From assembly GCA_009760885.1 (NCBI GenBank), contig CM019721.1, forward strand, positions 19,872,412 to 19,936,411: DNA of 64,000 nt, read 5' to 3'. Positions 9,627 to 21,174 of the stretch are shown piece after piece. A program made the position numbers and the translations under genes. The notes below the pieces were generated by a model, which saw only the letters and a list, made by a program, of their open reading frames with translations, was not told where the DNA came from and made no database searches. This DNA is from Achatina immaculata. Taxonomy: Eukaryota > Mollusca > Gastropoda > Stylommatophora > Achatinidae. Position 1 is the stretch's first letter; every line of letters begins with the position of its first letter.

Positions 9627-12600
9627 CATTCATTCATTTGCATGTCCTTTGCGGAACTTTGCCTCCCTAACAGCTCTCCTGTAGGCCTCTCGGTTGTGAG
9701 CAAGAAGACCTGCTGCTGATGCATCCATTCGCAGACCATCAACGATGTCTTGCAGCCATCTTCGCCTTGGTCTTCCTCTCTTTCTTTTTCCCATTATGTA
9801 CCCTTCCAAGACGGTCTTCTCTAGATTGTCACGACGTTTAATGTGTCCAAAATATTTAAGTTTTCTTTGTTTAATCCTCTTTACTAGCCAGCCTTCTTCG
9901 ATATTAAGTTCTTGTAGTATGGATATATTTGTTTGTTTTTTTTTGTGTCCATGATATTTGAAGAACTCTTCTGTAGCATTTACATTCAAATGCATTTATG
10001 TGTTTCTCAGCTGTTTTGTTAAATGTCCAGGTCTCACAGGCATATGTTGCGAAGGGAAAAATGCATGTCTTAAAAATCTTATTTTTGTAGTTCTGTCTGT
10101 TCCTCTCCACAGATTCTTTAGCTGTTTTACTTTCTGACGAGCGATAGATGTCCTCCTTTTAATTTCCCTCATTGTATCTCCATTATTAGTTAGCAGTGAT
10201 CCAAGATATTCAAAACTTTCCATTTCTTCCAGTTTTTCCTCATTGATACATATATCAGTTGCCTTGTTTGTTTTGTCAGTTGTCATCACTTTAGTTTTCT
10301 TCGCATTTAAGATAGAGGTTTTGCTCTTCGCTGTTCTTATGGACTGACATAATCAGTTTTTCCATTCCTTTTTGTGCTGTGGGCAGTAATACTGTATCAT
10401 CAGCATATCTAATCTTTGGTGTTTCATAACCTCCAATTGTTATGGCATCATAATATTCTTTGTCTAGATCTTCTCTAATATTCCTCATTATATTTTCAGT
10501 ATACAAGTTAAATTAGTAAGGCGACAAATGCACCCCTGACAGACCTCTTGTTTTATGTCAAACCAAGTTGTTGTTTCACCATTTATTCTTACTTCTGCCT
10601 GTTCGTCCTGATACAGCAGTGATATTAATTGTATCAAATATGTTGGAAATCACATTTTTTTTCCATTATTTCCCAAAGTTTCTGGTGTTGTACACAATCA
10701 AATGCCTTTGAGTAGTTTATAAAGGATAAATATAGATTTATTCATTATAATGAAATTATTAAAATGCTTGAAGACATCAGTATAGACAGCAAAGACCTGA
10801 GGATTGTAAAACATCTATACTGGCAGCAAGAAGCAGCAGTTCGAGTTGAAAATAGAATTGGAAAATATCAACCTATAAAACAAGGGGTGCGACAAGGATG
10901 TGTACTATCTCCAGAACTTTTTTTCTGTATAGCGAGAATATTCTAAGAACAATCATCACAGAACCAGGCATAAAAATTGGAGGATACAATATTAACAACC
11001 TTCTCTATGCTGACGACACAGTACTGATAGCTGAGAACCAACAAGACCTGCAAAATCTCTTGGATAAAGTCGCAAAAGAAAGTGAACAGAAAGGCCTTAC
11101 TTTGACAATCAAAAAGACAGAGACTATGGTTATATCTAAGAAACAGAATCCACCAGCATGCAGTATTAAATTAAACGGAACTATTCTAAAGCAGGTGCAG
11201 AAATTCAAATACCTTGGAGCAGTAATAACTTCAGATGGGAAATGCAGAACAGAAATTAGGAACAGAATAGGCCAAGCAAAGACTGCATTTCAGAGAATGA
11301 GAAACATATTAACCAACACATCCTTATCAATGAATGTTAGAAAACGAGTCCTAAAATGCTATATTGAACCTATCTTGTTATATGGAAGTGAATTATGGAC
11401 AATAGGCAAGTCTGCACAAAAATCATTGGAAGCAGCAGAAATGTGGTTTATTAGGAGAATGTTGCGAATCCCCTGGACAGCAAAAATAACTAATGAAGAA
11501 TGTATGAGAAGAGCTGGAGAGACAATAAACCTTGTCAAAAAGATAAGAGAGAGACAATGTACTTTCATAGGACATGCAATGAGAAGAGGGGCCATTGGAA
11601 ATATTATAACAACAGGAAAAATAGAAGGAAGAAGATCAAGAGGAAGACCAAGAGAAATAATACTGGACAGTCTGACGGGATGGTGTGAGAGGAGATCAAC
11701 AACTGAGCTGATGGGCTGCATGAAGGATCGTGTACTCTGGAGAAGCATAATAGCCAACGCCAGTCGGCACGGCACCTGATGATGATGATGATGAAATATA
11801 AATTAACATTAAACTCTCTGCATTTCTCTATTATTAATCTTATATTGAATATATGATTTCTTGATCCTCTTCCTTGCCTGAAACCAGCTTGGACCATATT
11901 GACTTCTTCTATTTTCTTACGAAGTCTACCCATTATGATTTTTAACAGAATTTTACTGGTATGACTAATCAGGGCGACAGTTCTGTAGTTGGTGCATAAT
12001 TTCAGGTTACACTTTTTTGGCAGTGGTATGAATACAGTTATTTTCCATTCTTTTGACCAAATACCTAAATGTCATATCTTCTTACATAGTGCATGATAGA
12101 TTATTGCACATTCCTTTCCTCCTGCTTTAATAAATTCAGCTGTTATCTCATCACATCCTGGTGATTTACCATTTTTCAGATTCTTTATTGCCCATAAAAC
12201 TTCTTCTATTGTTGGTTCGGGTTCTTTCTCCTCCAATAATAATTCACACTGTTGATTTCTGCTTTCACATTCGGTTGTTTCATACATTCCTCTGCAATAT
12301 TCCTTCCATCTTTCTAGAATGTCCTCTGTCTCTGTCAAGGTATTCCCCATCTCATCACAAATTACATTTAGCTTAGGTGTGACATTTCTGGTCAATGTCT
12401 TCATTTCTTTAAACATTTCACTGTCTCTTCCACATTTCTGATGTCCTTCTTATTCTTTCACAACAATCTTGTATGTACTGCTTTTTTTATTTTCTTATGT
12501 TTCTTCATACTTCTTTTATTAAGTATTTATATTCCTGTTTGTTGTTTGTCACTTTCCATTGCGTCTTCATTTCTCTAAGTTGTTTTATCAGTTCTAGTGT

Positions 12601-13237
12601 ACCTGCTGTGATCCATCCATTCTTTTGTGTTTTCTTTACTGGAACCATGTCTTTAGCTGTTGTTATTAAGATATCTCTGGCCTGCGTAGCCAAATCATCT
12701 TGTGTCATCTCCTCCTGTACAGCCGTCAGGATTTTGAAACTGTTCTTCACTTCTATACCGTATTGTTCTGGTATTTTTGTAAGATCAAAACGGAGTGGTC
12801 TTGATCCCGTAACTGTCTTTTTTACCTTTATCTTCACGTCTGCTATTAATAACTCATGGTCTGTGTCACAATCAGCACCTGGTAAAGTTTTTGCTGATGT
12901 TATACTTGACCTCCACCTTCTTTGCACTAAAATGTGATCTATTTGTTTCTTGGTTTTCCCATCAGGTGATGTCCATGTGTAAAGTCTTCTTGGATGTTGT
13001 TTAAAAAGTGTGTTAGCAATCATTAGCTCATTTTCCATGCAAAAAGCCATTAGATTGTCACTTGCCTCATTTCTATGTCTTATGCTAAATTTCCCTACAA
13101 CATGTCCTTCGTCTTCTGCTCTTTCTGTACCAATCTTTGCATTAAAATCCCCCATTATTAATACAGTATCATTTTTCCATAACTGGTCTATCGTCGTTTG
13201 CAGTGTGTTATAAAAGTGTTCTAGCTCCTCTTTCTGT
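9627..13237 (-). mobile_element. Non-LTR retrotransposon, family B (interrupted copy)
   Basis: This minus-strand APE-type non-LTR element is split by a nested element at 10,739-11,793. From 5' to 3' it has an endonuclease with MGDFNA near 13,155, YTWTSPDG, IDHIL and a TDHE segment, then the pre-RT linker and an RT domain. The RT shows AGFRQGRG (about 11,885), then, after the nested element, FINYSKAFDCVQHQKLWE and RYADDTVLL (10,383-10,412). The C-terminal domain ends GHANE near 9,632, followed by an AATG tail. Frameshifts and an EN truncation make it inactive. The flanks carry an imperfect 13-bp duplication (GCACTAATTCACT, 9,614-9,626; GCACTAAGTCAGT, 13,238-13,250). Confidence 0.88.
10739..11793 (+). 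mobile_element. Non-LTR retrotransposon, family A, nested 5'-truncated copy
   Basis: The plus strand encodes the RT from just after the SKAFD region: HLYWQQEAAVRVE, QGVRQGCVLSPELF, then LLYADDTVLIAE near 11,003-11,035 with the catalytic YADD. The C-terminal domain follows with MWFIRRMLRIPW and RRSRGRPRE, ending in SRHGT at about 11,779. One frameshift lies near 10,920. The 3' end is a GAT microsatellite. It is flanked by AAATATAGATT (10,728-10,738) and AAATATAAATT (11,794-11,804). Removing the insert and one duplication restores the RT reading frame of the surrounding family B element. Confidence 0.93.
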
Positions 13238-13283
13238 GCACTAAGTCAGTTAAATCCAGCTATGCTCTATGCCGGACCCTGTA

Positions 13284-14440
13284 TATTCATCCTAACTAGA
13301 GAGTTGTCTTCCATTTCTAGCTCATTCATCCTGACAAGAGAGTTGTCTTCCATTTCTAGCTCATTCATCCTGACTAGAGAGTTATCTTCCATTTCTAGCT
13401 CATTCATTCTGACTAGAGAGTTGTCTTCCATTTCTAGCTCATTCACACTGACTAGAGAGTTGTCTTCCATTTCTAGCTCATTCACACTGACTAGAGAGTT
13501 ATCTTCCATTTCTAGCTTATTCACACTGACTAGAGAGTTATCTTCCATTTCTAGCTTATTCATCCTGACTAGAGAGTTGTCTTTCATTTCTAGCTCATTC
13601 ATTCTGACTAGAGAGTTGTCTTCCATTTCTAGCTCATTCACACTGACTAGAGAGTTGTCTTTCATTTCTAGCTCATTCACACTGACTAGAGAGTTGTCTT
13701 TCATTTCTAGCTCATTCACACTGACTAGAGAGTTGTCTTCCATTTCTAGCTCATTCACACTGACTAGAGAGTTGTCTTTCATTTCTAGCTCATTCACACT
13801 GACTAGAGAGTTGTCTTTCATTTCTAGCTCATTCACACTGACTAGAGAGTTGTCTTCCATTTCTAGCTCATTCACACTGACAAGAGAGTTGTCTTCCATT
13901 TCTAGCTCATTCACACTGACTAGAGAGTTGTCTTTCATTTCTAGCTCATTCACACTGACTAGAGAGTTGTCTTTCATTTCTAGCTCATTCACACTGACTA
14001 GAGAGTTGTCTTCCATTTCTAGCTCATTCACACTGACTAGAGAGTTGTCTTCCATTTCTAGCTCATTCACACTGACTAGAGAGTTGTCTTTCATTTCTAG
14101 CTCATTCACACTGACTAGAGAGTTGTCTTTCATTTCTAGCTCATTCACACTGACTAGAGAGTTGTCTTCCATTTCTAGCTCATTCATTCTGACTAGAGAG
14201 TTGTCTTTTATTTCTAGCTCATTCACACTGACTAGAGAGTTGTCTTTCATTTCTAGCTCATTCACACTGACTAGAGAGCTGTCTTTCATTTCTAGCTCAT
14301 TCACACTGACTAGAGAGTTGTCTTTTATTTCTAGCTCATTCACACTGACTAGAGAGTTGTCTTTTATTTCTTGTTTGTTAACCCTGACTAGAGAATTGCC
14401 TCGTATTTCTTGTTTATTAACTCTGACTTGAGAGTTGTCT
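13284..14440. repeat. 39-bp minisatellite (main block)
   Basis: There are about 29-30 units of 39 bp containing TTTCTAGCTCATTCACACTG and ACTAGAGAGTTGTC. Two variants, TCTTCCAT and TCTTTCAT, alternate in a semi-regular block pattern. The right edge decays to TTTCTTGTTTGTTAACCCTG. Open frames on both strands (389 and 358 residues) exist only because 39 is divisible by three and the unit lacks stops. Confidence 0.92.
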
Positions 14441-14499
14441 AAAACTATGAAACAAGAAAATCTAAAGCGATTTCAGACTTTCAGAGTATTAAGTCTACT

Positions 14500-14549
14500 A
14501 AACAGAGAGAGAGGGAGAGAGAGAGGGGGGAAGAGGGAGAGATGAAGAA

Positions 14550-14597
<48 letters not shown>

Positions 14598-14800
14598 AGA
14601 GAAAAAGAGAGAGAGGAAGAAAGAGAGGGAGAGAGAGAAAGTGAGAGCAAGAGAGAGAGAAAGAGAGAAAAAGATAAATAAAGTGAGATTTCAGACGTTC
14701 AGCGTATTAAGTCTCCCAAATAGAGAGAGAGAGATAGAGAGATAGACAGAAAGAGAGAGATAAAGAAAAAGAGAAAGAGAGAAAGAGAGAGAGACTTCAG
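14500..14800. repeat. GA-rich simple repeat tract
   Basis: A polypurine GA/GAAA tract with a short TA run at 14,551-14,566. A short duplicated spacer (TTTCAGACTTTCAGAGTATTAAGT and relatives, shown here only as a similarity) recurs near 14,470, 14,690 and 14,800. Confidence 0.8.
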
Positions 14801-14844
14801 ATATTCAGCGTATTCAGTGTACCAAGTCAAGAAACAAAAACAGG

Positions 14845-15870
14845 AACCAGTATTGTGTTCGGGTTGTAAGAACTAATCAGTATTATGTGCGGGTTGTGAG
14901 AAGTAATCAGTATTATGTGCGGGTTGTAAGAACTAATCAGTATTATGTGCGGGTTGTGAGAAGTAATCAGTATTATGTGCGGGTTGTAAGAACTAATCAG
15001 TATTATGTGCGGGTTGTGAGAAGTAATCAGTATTATGTGCGGGTTGTGAGAAGTAATCAGTATTATGTGCGGGTTGTGAGAAGTAATCAGTATTATGTGC
15101 GTGTTGTGAGAACTAACCAGTATTATGTGCGTGTTGTGAGAAGTGACCAGTATTATATGCGTGTTGTGAGAAGTGACCAGTATTATATGCGTGTTGTGAG
15201 AAGTGACCAGTATTATATGCGTGTTGTGAGAAGTGACCAGTATTATATGCGTGTTGTGAGAAGTGACCAGTATTATATGCGTGTTGTGAGAAGTGACCAG
15301 TATTATATGCGTGTTGTAAGAACTAATCAGTATTATGTGGGGGTTATGAGAAGTAATCAGTAGTATGTGCGGGTTGTGAGAACTAACCAGTATTGTGTGC
15401 GAGTTGTGAGAACTAACCAGTATTGTGTGCGGGTTGTGAGAACTAACCAGTATTGTGTGCGGGTTGTGAGAACTAACCAGTATTGTGTGCGGGTTGTGAG
15501 AACTAACTAGTATTGTGTGCGGGTTGTGAGAACTAACCAGTATTGTGTGCGGGTTGTGAGAACTAACCAGTATTGTGTGCGGGTTGTGAGAACTAACTAG
15601 TATTGTGTGCGGGTTGTGAGAACTAACCAGTTTTGTGTGCGGGTTGTAAGAACTAATCAGTATTGTGTGTGGGTTATAAGAACTAATCAGTATTATGTGG
15701 GAGTTATAAGAACTAACCAGTATTGTGTGCGGGTTGTGAGAACTAAACAGTATTGTGTGTGGGTTGTGAGATCTAACCAGTATTGTGTGCTGGTTGTGAG
15801 AACTAACCAGTATTGTGTGTGGGTTGTGAGAACTATCCAGTTTTGTGTGCGGGCTGTGAGAACTAACGTA
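14845..15870. repeat. 30-bp minisatellite without indels
   Basis: Thirty-four 30-bp units run in perfect register from 14,851 to 15,870. The core is CAGTATTATGTGCGGGTTGT. Blocks of variants are visible: GAGAAGTAAT alternates with AAGAACTAAT on the left, a run of six GAGAAGTGAC units lies in the middle, and TATTGTGTGC units lie on the right. Confidence 0.9.
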
Positions 15871-16091
15871 GCATTTCTGCTGTCTGGTCTCACTGCATGC
15901 ACCTTACAGAAGCAGGTCCGACATAGGAAATATTAACTGAACAAGCCAGGACACAAAACCTCAGAAGAGAACGGAAAGACTGCAAATGGCGGCTAGTTTT
16001 ATATTATCATTATTATTTGGAAATAAAAGAAGGCTCATCTTCACACGGCATGTCCTTCCCAGAACGTTGTCCCTGTCACATCCTCCCTGGG
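15871..16091. other. Spacer left of the 1.5-kb duplication
   Basis: Nothing recognised. Confidence 0.4.
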
Positions 16092-16239
16092 TGTGTTACG
16101 GTCCTGGACAAGTTGACCGGAGTCTCCCAGTGACATACTCGGGAAAAGAGGTACAAATAATAATAATAATAACGACAACGTGTTAGTAGAAAATGTTTTG
16201 GTTAACTTAAATTTCGTGACGCCTTGTCTTGCCTTCTAT

Positions 16240-16570
16240 CTCCCTAGAGCCGCAGCCTGGTGTTATTTGCAGCCGATGCTGTGAAGATATTGAGGCGCGT
16301 CATAGTGCCAGCCTGGGAACGGGTTATGGCGACTTTTTTTTTTCTCTTTGTCAGTCCCGGAGTAGAGATAAAAAGACGGGACAGTGTAGTACTTCTTTGA
16401 CAGACTCCACCACCATGAGGACCACAGCGACCCCTGCCCAGTCGGCCAGGCTAAGCGTCTTACTGGGATTACCAACGGCAAGGTGGAACAGGGTCTTGAT
16501 CAGTTATAGTTTCGCCAACTCTTACGCAAGCATGTCAGCTACGGGTCGCTTAACAGGGTCTTGACCCCCT
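16240..16570 (+). repeat. Dispersed repeat Z, copy 2
   Basis: Same repeat as at 27-330, including TTTGCAGCCGATGCTGT and CAGACTCCACCACCATG. The right part has ACGCAAGCATGTCAGCTACG, which aligns with the 34-bp array unit at 28,066-28,568. Confidence 0.75.
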
Positions 16571-16667
16571 TAATTCTCGAGAAAATAATTCTGTGGCAAA
16601 TGTTTGGTTTTAAAGAATGTGACAGTAACCTAATTCAAATTAAATTTGATGAATTTAGTGCTGGAAT

Positions 16668-16990
16668 CCGTATGTTATAAATCTGCCCAAAGTGTAGGTT
16701 CATCCATATGTTATAAATCTGTCCAAAGTTTATGTTCATACATATGTTATAAATCTGTCCAAAGTTTATGTTCATCCATATGTTATAAATCTGTCCAAAG
16801 TTTATGTTCATCCATATGCTATAAATCTGTCCAATGTTTAGGTTCATCCATATGTTATAAATCTGTCCAAAGTTTATGTTCATCCACATGTTATAAATCT
16901 GTCCAATGTTTAGGTTCATCCATATATTATAAATCTGTCCAAAATTAGGTTCATCCATATGTTATAAATCTGTCCAAAGTTTATGTTCAG
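16668..16990. repeat. 36-bp minisatellite (duplication copy 1)
   Basis: About nine units contain CATATGTTATAAATCTGTCC and AAAGTTTATGTTCATC. One more unit is present than in the copy at 18,190-18,476. Confidence 0.88.
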
Positions 16991-17304
16991 GTCCTCGTTT
17001 TTAATGAAAAAATATAACCCAACAGATCTTCAAGTCAGTCCAGTTATATTGTATGTGTGGTTTATGTGTAATGTAATCTATATTTCGTCGTTATTCACGC
17101 ATATGTTGCTCTGTAAATGAAAGTAATAAAAATATTGAGAATATGTAAAATATGTCATTGCTTTCATTTGCTTATGTTACTTTCAAATGTTGTTTTATGT
17201 GCAGCCTGATCTATCAAGGTTCTGGATAAAGAAAATAAAAGAAAACAACAAAATACAGTTCACACAAATTGTGAGGGGCTAAATAAATGTATAGAACTCT
17301 TCTT

Positions 17305-17613
17305 ATATCCTTCCCGTGCCGTTAAACGTCACATAGGGCTCGCAAAGTAGTTCGCCAATTTTTCCTGTTTTCGGCGAGTCTTTCAACCTCATCAAAGGAT
17401 TTTATGCCTGTTAATTTGGCCTCTCTTAATAATGTCCTCTTCAGAGTTTCACGCGGTCTGCCTCTTTTTCTTCGGCCTGTTGTGTTCCACTTGATAGCTT
17501 GTTTTGGGATTCTCTGATCATTTCTTCTCATCAAGTGACCAACATATGTCCATCTCCTTTTCCTGATCACCCATGAGACTGGTTGTTGTTCATTCATCTG
17601 TCTTATCTCTGCA
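17305..17613 (-). pseudogene. Non-LTR family C 3' fragment (duplication copy 1)
   Basis: The minus strand encodes MRRNDQRIPKQAIKW, then RKRGRPRETLKR, ending LRALCDV near 17,325. Its 5' side is cut by the duplication breakpoint at 17,613/17,614. The intact-length counterpart is at 18,790-19,438. Confidence 0.88.
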
Positions 17614-17761
17614 TGTGTTACGGTCCTGGACAAGTTGACCGGAGTCTCCCAGTGACATACTCGGGAAAAGAAGTACAAATAATAATAATAATAACGACAA
17701 CGTGTTAGTAGAAAATGTTTTGGTTAATTTAAATTTCGTGACGCCTTGTCTTGCCTTCTAT

Positions 17762-18092
17762 CTCCCTAGAGCCGCAGCCTGGTGTTATTTGCAGCCGATG
17801 CTGTGAAGATATTGAGGCGCGTCATAGTGCCAGCCTGGGAACGGGTTATGGCGACTTTTTTTTTCTCTTTGTCAGTCCCGGAGTAGAGATAAAAAGACGG
17901 GGCAGTGTAGTACTTCTTTGACAGACTCCACCACCATGAGGACCACAGCGACCCCTGCCCAGTCGGCCAGGCTAAGCGTCTTACTGGGATTACCAACGGC
18001 AAGGTGGAACAGGGTCTTGATCAGTTATAGTTTCGCCAACTCTTTACGCAAGCATGTCAGCTACGGGTCGCTTAACAGGGTCTTGACCCCCT
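17762..18092 (+). repeat. Dispersed repeat Z, copy 3
   Basis: Duplicate of the copy at 16,240-16,570 by the 1.5-kb tandem duplication, not an independent insertion. Confidence 0.75.
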
Positions 18093-18189
18093 TAATTCTC
18101 GAGAAAATAATTCTGTGGCAAATGTTTGGTTTTAAAGAATGTGACAGTAACCTAATTCAAATTAAATTTGATGAATTTAGTGCTGGAAT

Positions 18190-18476
18190 CCGTATGTTAT
18201 AAATCTGCCCAAAGTGTAGGTTCATCCATATGTTATAAATCTGTCCAAAGTTTATGTTCATACATATGTTATAAATCTGTCCAAAGTTTATGTTCATCCA
18301 TATGTTATAAATCTGTCCAAAGTTTATGTTCATCCATATGCTATAAATCTGTCCAATGTTTAGGTTCATCCATATGTTATAAATCTGTCCAATGATTAGG
18401 TTCATCCATATGTTATAAATCTGTCCAAAATTAGGTTCATCCATATGTTATAAATCTGTCCAAAGTTTATGTTCAG
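18190..18476. repeat. 36-bp minisatellite (duplication copy 2)
   Basis: About eight units of the same 36-bp satellite as at 16,668-16,990. Confidence 0.88.
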
Positions 18477-18789
18477 GTCCTCGTTTTTAATGAAAAAATA
18501 TAACCCATCAGATCTTAAGGGCAGTCCAGTTATATTGTATGTGTGGTTTATGTGTAATGTAATCTATATTTCATCGTTATTCACGCATATGTTGCTCTGT
18601 AAATGAAAGTAATAAAAATATTGAGAATATGTAAAATATGTCATTGCTTTCATTTGCTTATGTTACTTTCAAATGTTGTTTTATGTGCAGCCTGATCTAT
18701 GAAGGTTCTGGATAAAGAAAATAAAAGAAAACAACAAAATACAGTTCACACAAATTGTGAGAGGCTAAATAGATGTATAGAACTCTTCT

Positions 18790-19438
18790 TATATCCTTCC
18801 CGTGCCGTTAAACGTCACATAGGGCTCGCAAAGTAGTTCGCCAATTTTTCCTGTTTTCGGCGAGTCTTTCAACCTCATCAAAGGATTTTATGCCTGTTAA
18901 TTTGGCCTCTCTTAATAATGTCCTCTTCAGAGTTTCACGCGGTCTGCCTCTTTTTCTTCGGCCTGTTGTGTTCCACTTGATAGCTTGTTTTGGGATTCTC
19001 TGATCATTTCTTCTCATCAAGTGACCAACATATGTCCATCTCCTTTTCCTGATCACCCATGAGACTGGTTGTTGTTCATTCATCTGTCTTATCTCTGCAT
19101 TATTCTTAAATTCGTTCAACATGATGCCGAGTATTTTCCTTAGGCATTTGTTTTCAAAAGAGTCTAATTTCTTTTCTATTTCTTTAGTTGTTTTCCAGCT
19201 TTCGCATGCATAAATGAGGGTGGATATTACATTTGAATTGAATAGTCCTACCTTGATTTTTGTGCTTATAACTTTTGAATTCCATATGTTCTCAAAGTTC
19301 TTGAAGATTGATGCTGCTTTTGCAATTCTGATTCAAACTTCCTTTCTGGTGTCACCATCCTGGTCTATGTAGCTGCCAAAGTATGCAAATTGATTGACTT
19401 CTTCAATATCTGTCCCTTCTATGTGTATTTTTTTCCAT
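18790..19438 (-). mobile_element. 5'-truncated non-LTR retrotransposon, family C, copy 2
   Basis: This minus-strand copy matches the element at 5,628-6,377. It runs from the segment encoding DIEEVNQFAYFGSYIDQDGD near 19,400 to LRALCDV near 18,810, with at least one stop and a frameshift. It is followed 3' by TATAAGAAG-type sequence. The 5' side ends next to an AT microsatellite. Confidence 0.88.
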
Positions 19439-19445
19439 TTTGATT

Positions 19446-19446
<1 letters not shown>

Positions 19447-19502
<56 letters not shown>
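19447..19502. repeat. AT dinucleotide microsatellite
   Basis: About 27 AT units, just 5' of the truncated family C element. Confidence 0.95.
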
Positions 19503-19504
<2 letters not shown>

Positions 19505-19506
<2 letters not shown>

Positions 19507-20240
19507 TCAGTGTCAAGATACACCATATTCTGACTCTCAGTATTCCTTTGTGATAGTACTATTAATGATTTATTCCTTTGTGATGGTTCTTCTAGTGATT
19601 TCTTCTTCTTTGAAGTTTTTCTTAGAGATTGATTCTTTTGTGATGTTTCTATTAGTTATTCCTTCATTCATGGTATTTCTATTAGTGATGTAATCCTTTG
19701 TAATGGATGTTTTAGAGATATGTGATGTTTCTATTAGTGATATAATCCTATGTAATGATTGTATTAGAGATATGTGATATTTCTATTAGTGATATAATCC
19801 TTTGTAATGATTGTATTAGAGATATGTGATATTTCTATTAGTGATATAATCCTTTGTAATGATTGTATTAGAGATATGTGAGGTTTCTATTAGTTCTTCC
19901 TTCATTCGTGATATTTCTATTAGTGATATAATCCTTTGTAATGATTGTATTAGAGATATGTGATATTTCTATTAGTGATATAATCCTTTGTAATGATTGT
20001 ATTAGAGATATGTGATATTTCTATTAGTGATATAATCCTTTGTAATGATTGTATTAGAGATATGTGATGTTTCTATTAGTTCTTCCTTCATTCGTGATAT
20101 TGCTATTAGTGATATAATCCTTTGTAATGACTGTATTAGAGATATGTGATGTTTCTATTAGTTCTTCCTTCATTCGTGATATTTCTATTAGTGATATAAT
20201 CCTTTGTAATGACTGTATTAGAGATGTGTGATGTTTCTAT
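19505..20240. repeat. 52-bp minisatellite
   Basis: About ten units, degenerate at the left. Units contain TTCTATTAGTGATATAATCC, TTTGTAATGATTGTATTAGA and GATATGTGAT. Some units carry a variant segment (GTTCTTCCTTCATTCGTGA). Confidence 0.88.
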
Positions 20241-20309
20241 TTGCTTTAAAATGTGGCAGTATCTGTAACATGCAGGAGCAAGGTTAGAAACAAACCAAGT
20301 TTTGGTAAC

Positions 20310-20806
20310 AATATTTACTGACAGCCTCACGAATATGGCAATATTCAGTCACAAACATGTCATTGTGACAATATTTAGTCATAAGCATGTGAAGGTGACA
20401 GTATTTAGTCATAAGCATGTGAATGTGACAGTATTTAGTCATAAGCATGTGAATATGACAGTATTTAGTCATAAGCATGTGAATGTGACAGTATTTAGTC
20501 ATAAGCATGTGAATGTGACAGTATTTAGTCATAAGCATGTGAATATGACAGTATTTAGTCATAAGCATGTGAATATGACAGTATTTAGTCATAAGCATGT
20601 GAATATGACAGTATTTAGTCACATTCATGTTAGTGTGACCGTTGTAACACAGAAACGTGTGAATGTGACAATATTTACATACAAACATGTAAATGTGACA
20701 ATATCTGCACATAAACATGTGAATGTGACAATATTTACTTACAGACACGTGAATATGACAATATTTACACATAAACATTTGGTTGTGACGATATTTATTC
20801 ATAAGA
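20310..20806. repeat. 30-bp minisatellite
   Basis: About 16 units of 30 bp contain ACAGTATTTAGTCATAAGCA and TGTGAATGTG. The right third is more degenerate (ACAATATTTACATACAAAC). Long open frames on both strands are side effects of the period. Confidence 0.9.
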
Positions 20807-21170
20807 AGACAACAATTTATTTAATTTGTAAATTGTTTATTTCGTTATTTATTACCTGTACTGAAAGTTTACAAAGACGAATAACAAACTAATCGCACAT
20901 ATTTAACATATTTTCTAATTTAAAAGAAAAATTAACATTAATCTAAATCAGCATAGTAATTTATGTAAAACTGTTTTAGCAGATTTTTATAGAGTTAAAT
21001 TCGATAATATAAACGGAAAATACAGGTAATTTATACAAACATATGTACAAGTAGATTGTGACTAGTTTTCTCAGTTTGTTTGGAAGGTTTGTGAGTTGTT
21101 TTAAGACTTCTGTTTGTGACAACAGGCATAGCCTAGACGTTGTTTTCTTTTTCTTTGGTGGTGTTGATGT
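20807..21170. other. AT-rich spacer
   Basis: No gene or array is recognised. Confidence 0.4.
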
Positions 21171-21174
21171 ATAA

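Larger units (their letters stand above)
8668..13281 (-). mobile_element. Mariner-like DNA transposon with nested insertions (outer bounds)
   Basis: The terminal inverted repeats are 8,668-8,699 and 13,250-13,281, which match at 27 of 32 positions (left end CAAGGCCCGGCATAAAGC). Each end is bordered by TA (8,666-8,667 and 13,282-13,283), as expected for Tc1/mariner elements. Joining the outer sides of the two TA sites restores a continuous 39-bp array unit. The transposase remnant lies at 8,801-9,480. The non-LTR insert at 9,627-13,237 separates the right terminus from the body. Without it the element would be about 990 bp. Confidence 0.85.
16092..17613. repeat. 1.5-kb tandem duplication, copy 1
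   Basis: The sequence from TGTGTTACGGTCCTGG to TCTTATCTCTGCA is repeated directly at 17,614-19,099. The copies are nearly identical. The main difference is one fewer 36-bp satellite unit in copy 2. The unit contains repeat Z, a 36-bp array and a fragment of non-LTR family C. Confidence 0.93.
17614..19099. repeat. 1.5-kb tandem duplication, copy 2
   Basis: Direct copy of 16,092-17,613. At its right border the sequence continues into the rest of the family C element, so this side retains the ancestral arrangement. Confidence 0.93.

Noticed and set aside
10739..13237. 5' inversion by twin priming, given the opposite orientation of retrotransposon halves
   Set aside because: The two orientations belong to two different families. 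The 11-bp duplication and the restored RT frame of family B fit nested insertion.
13262..14431. 389-residue and 358-residue open frames on both strands that look like repeat proteins
   Set aside because: They consist only of the 39-bp satellite unit translated. The period is divisible by three and the unit lacks stops, so both strands stay open. There is no start context, splice site or unique domain.
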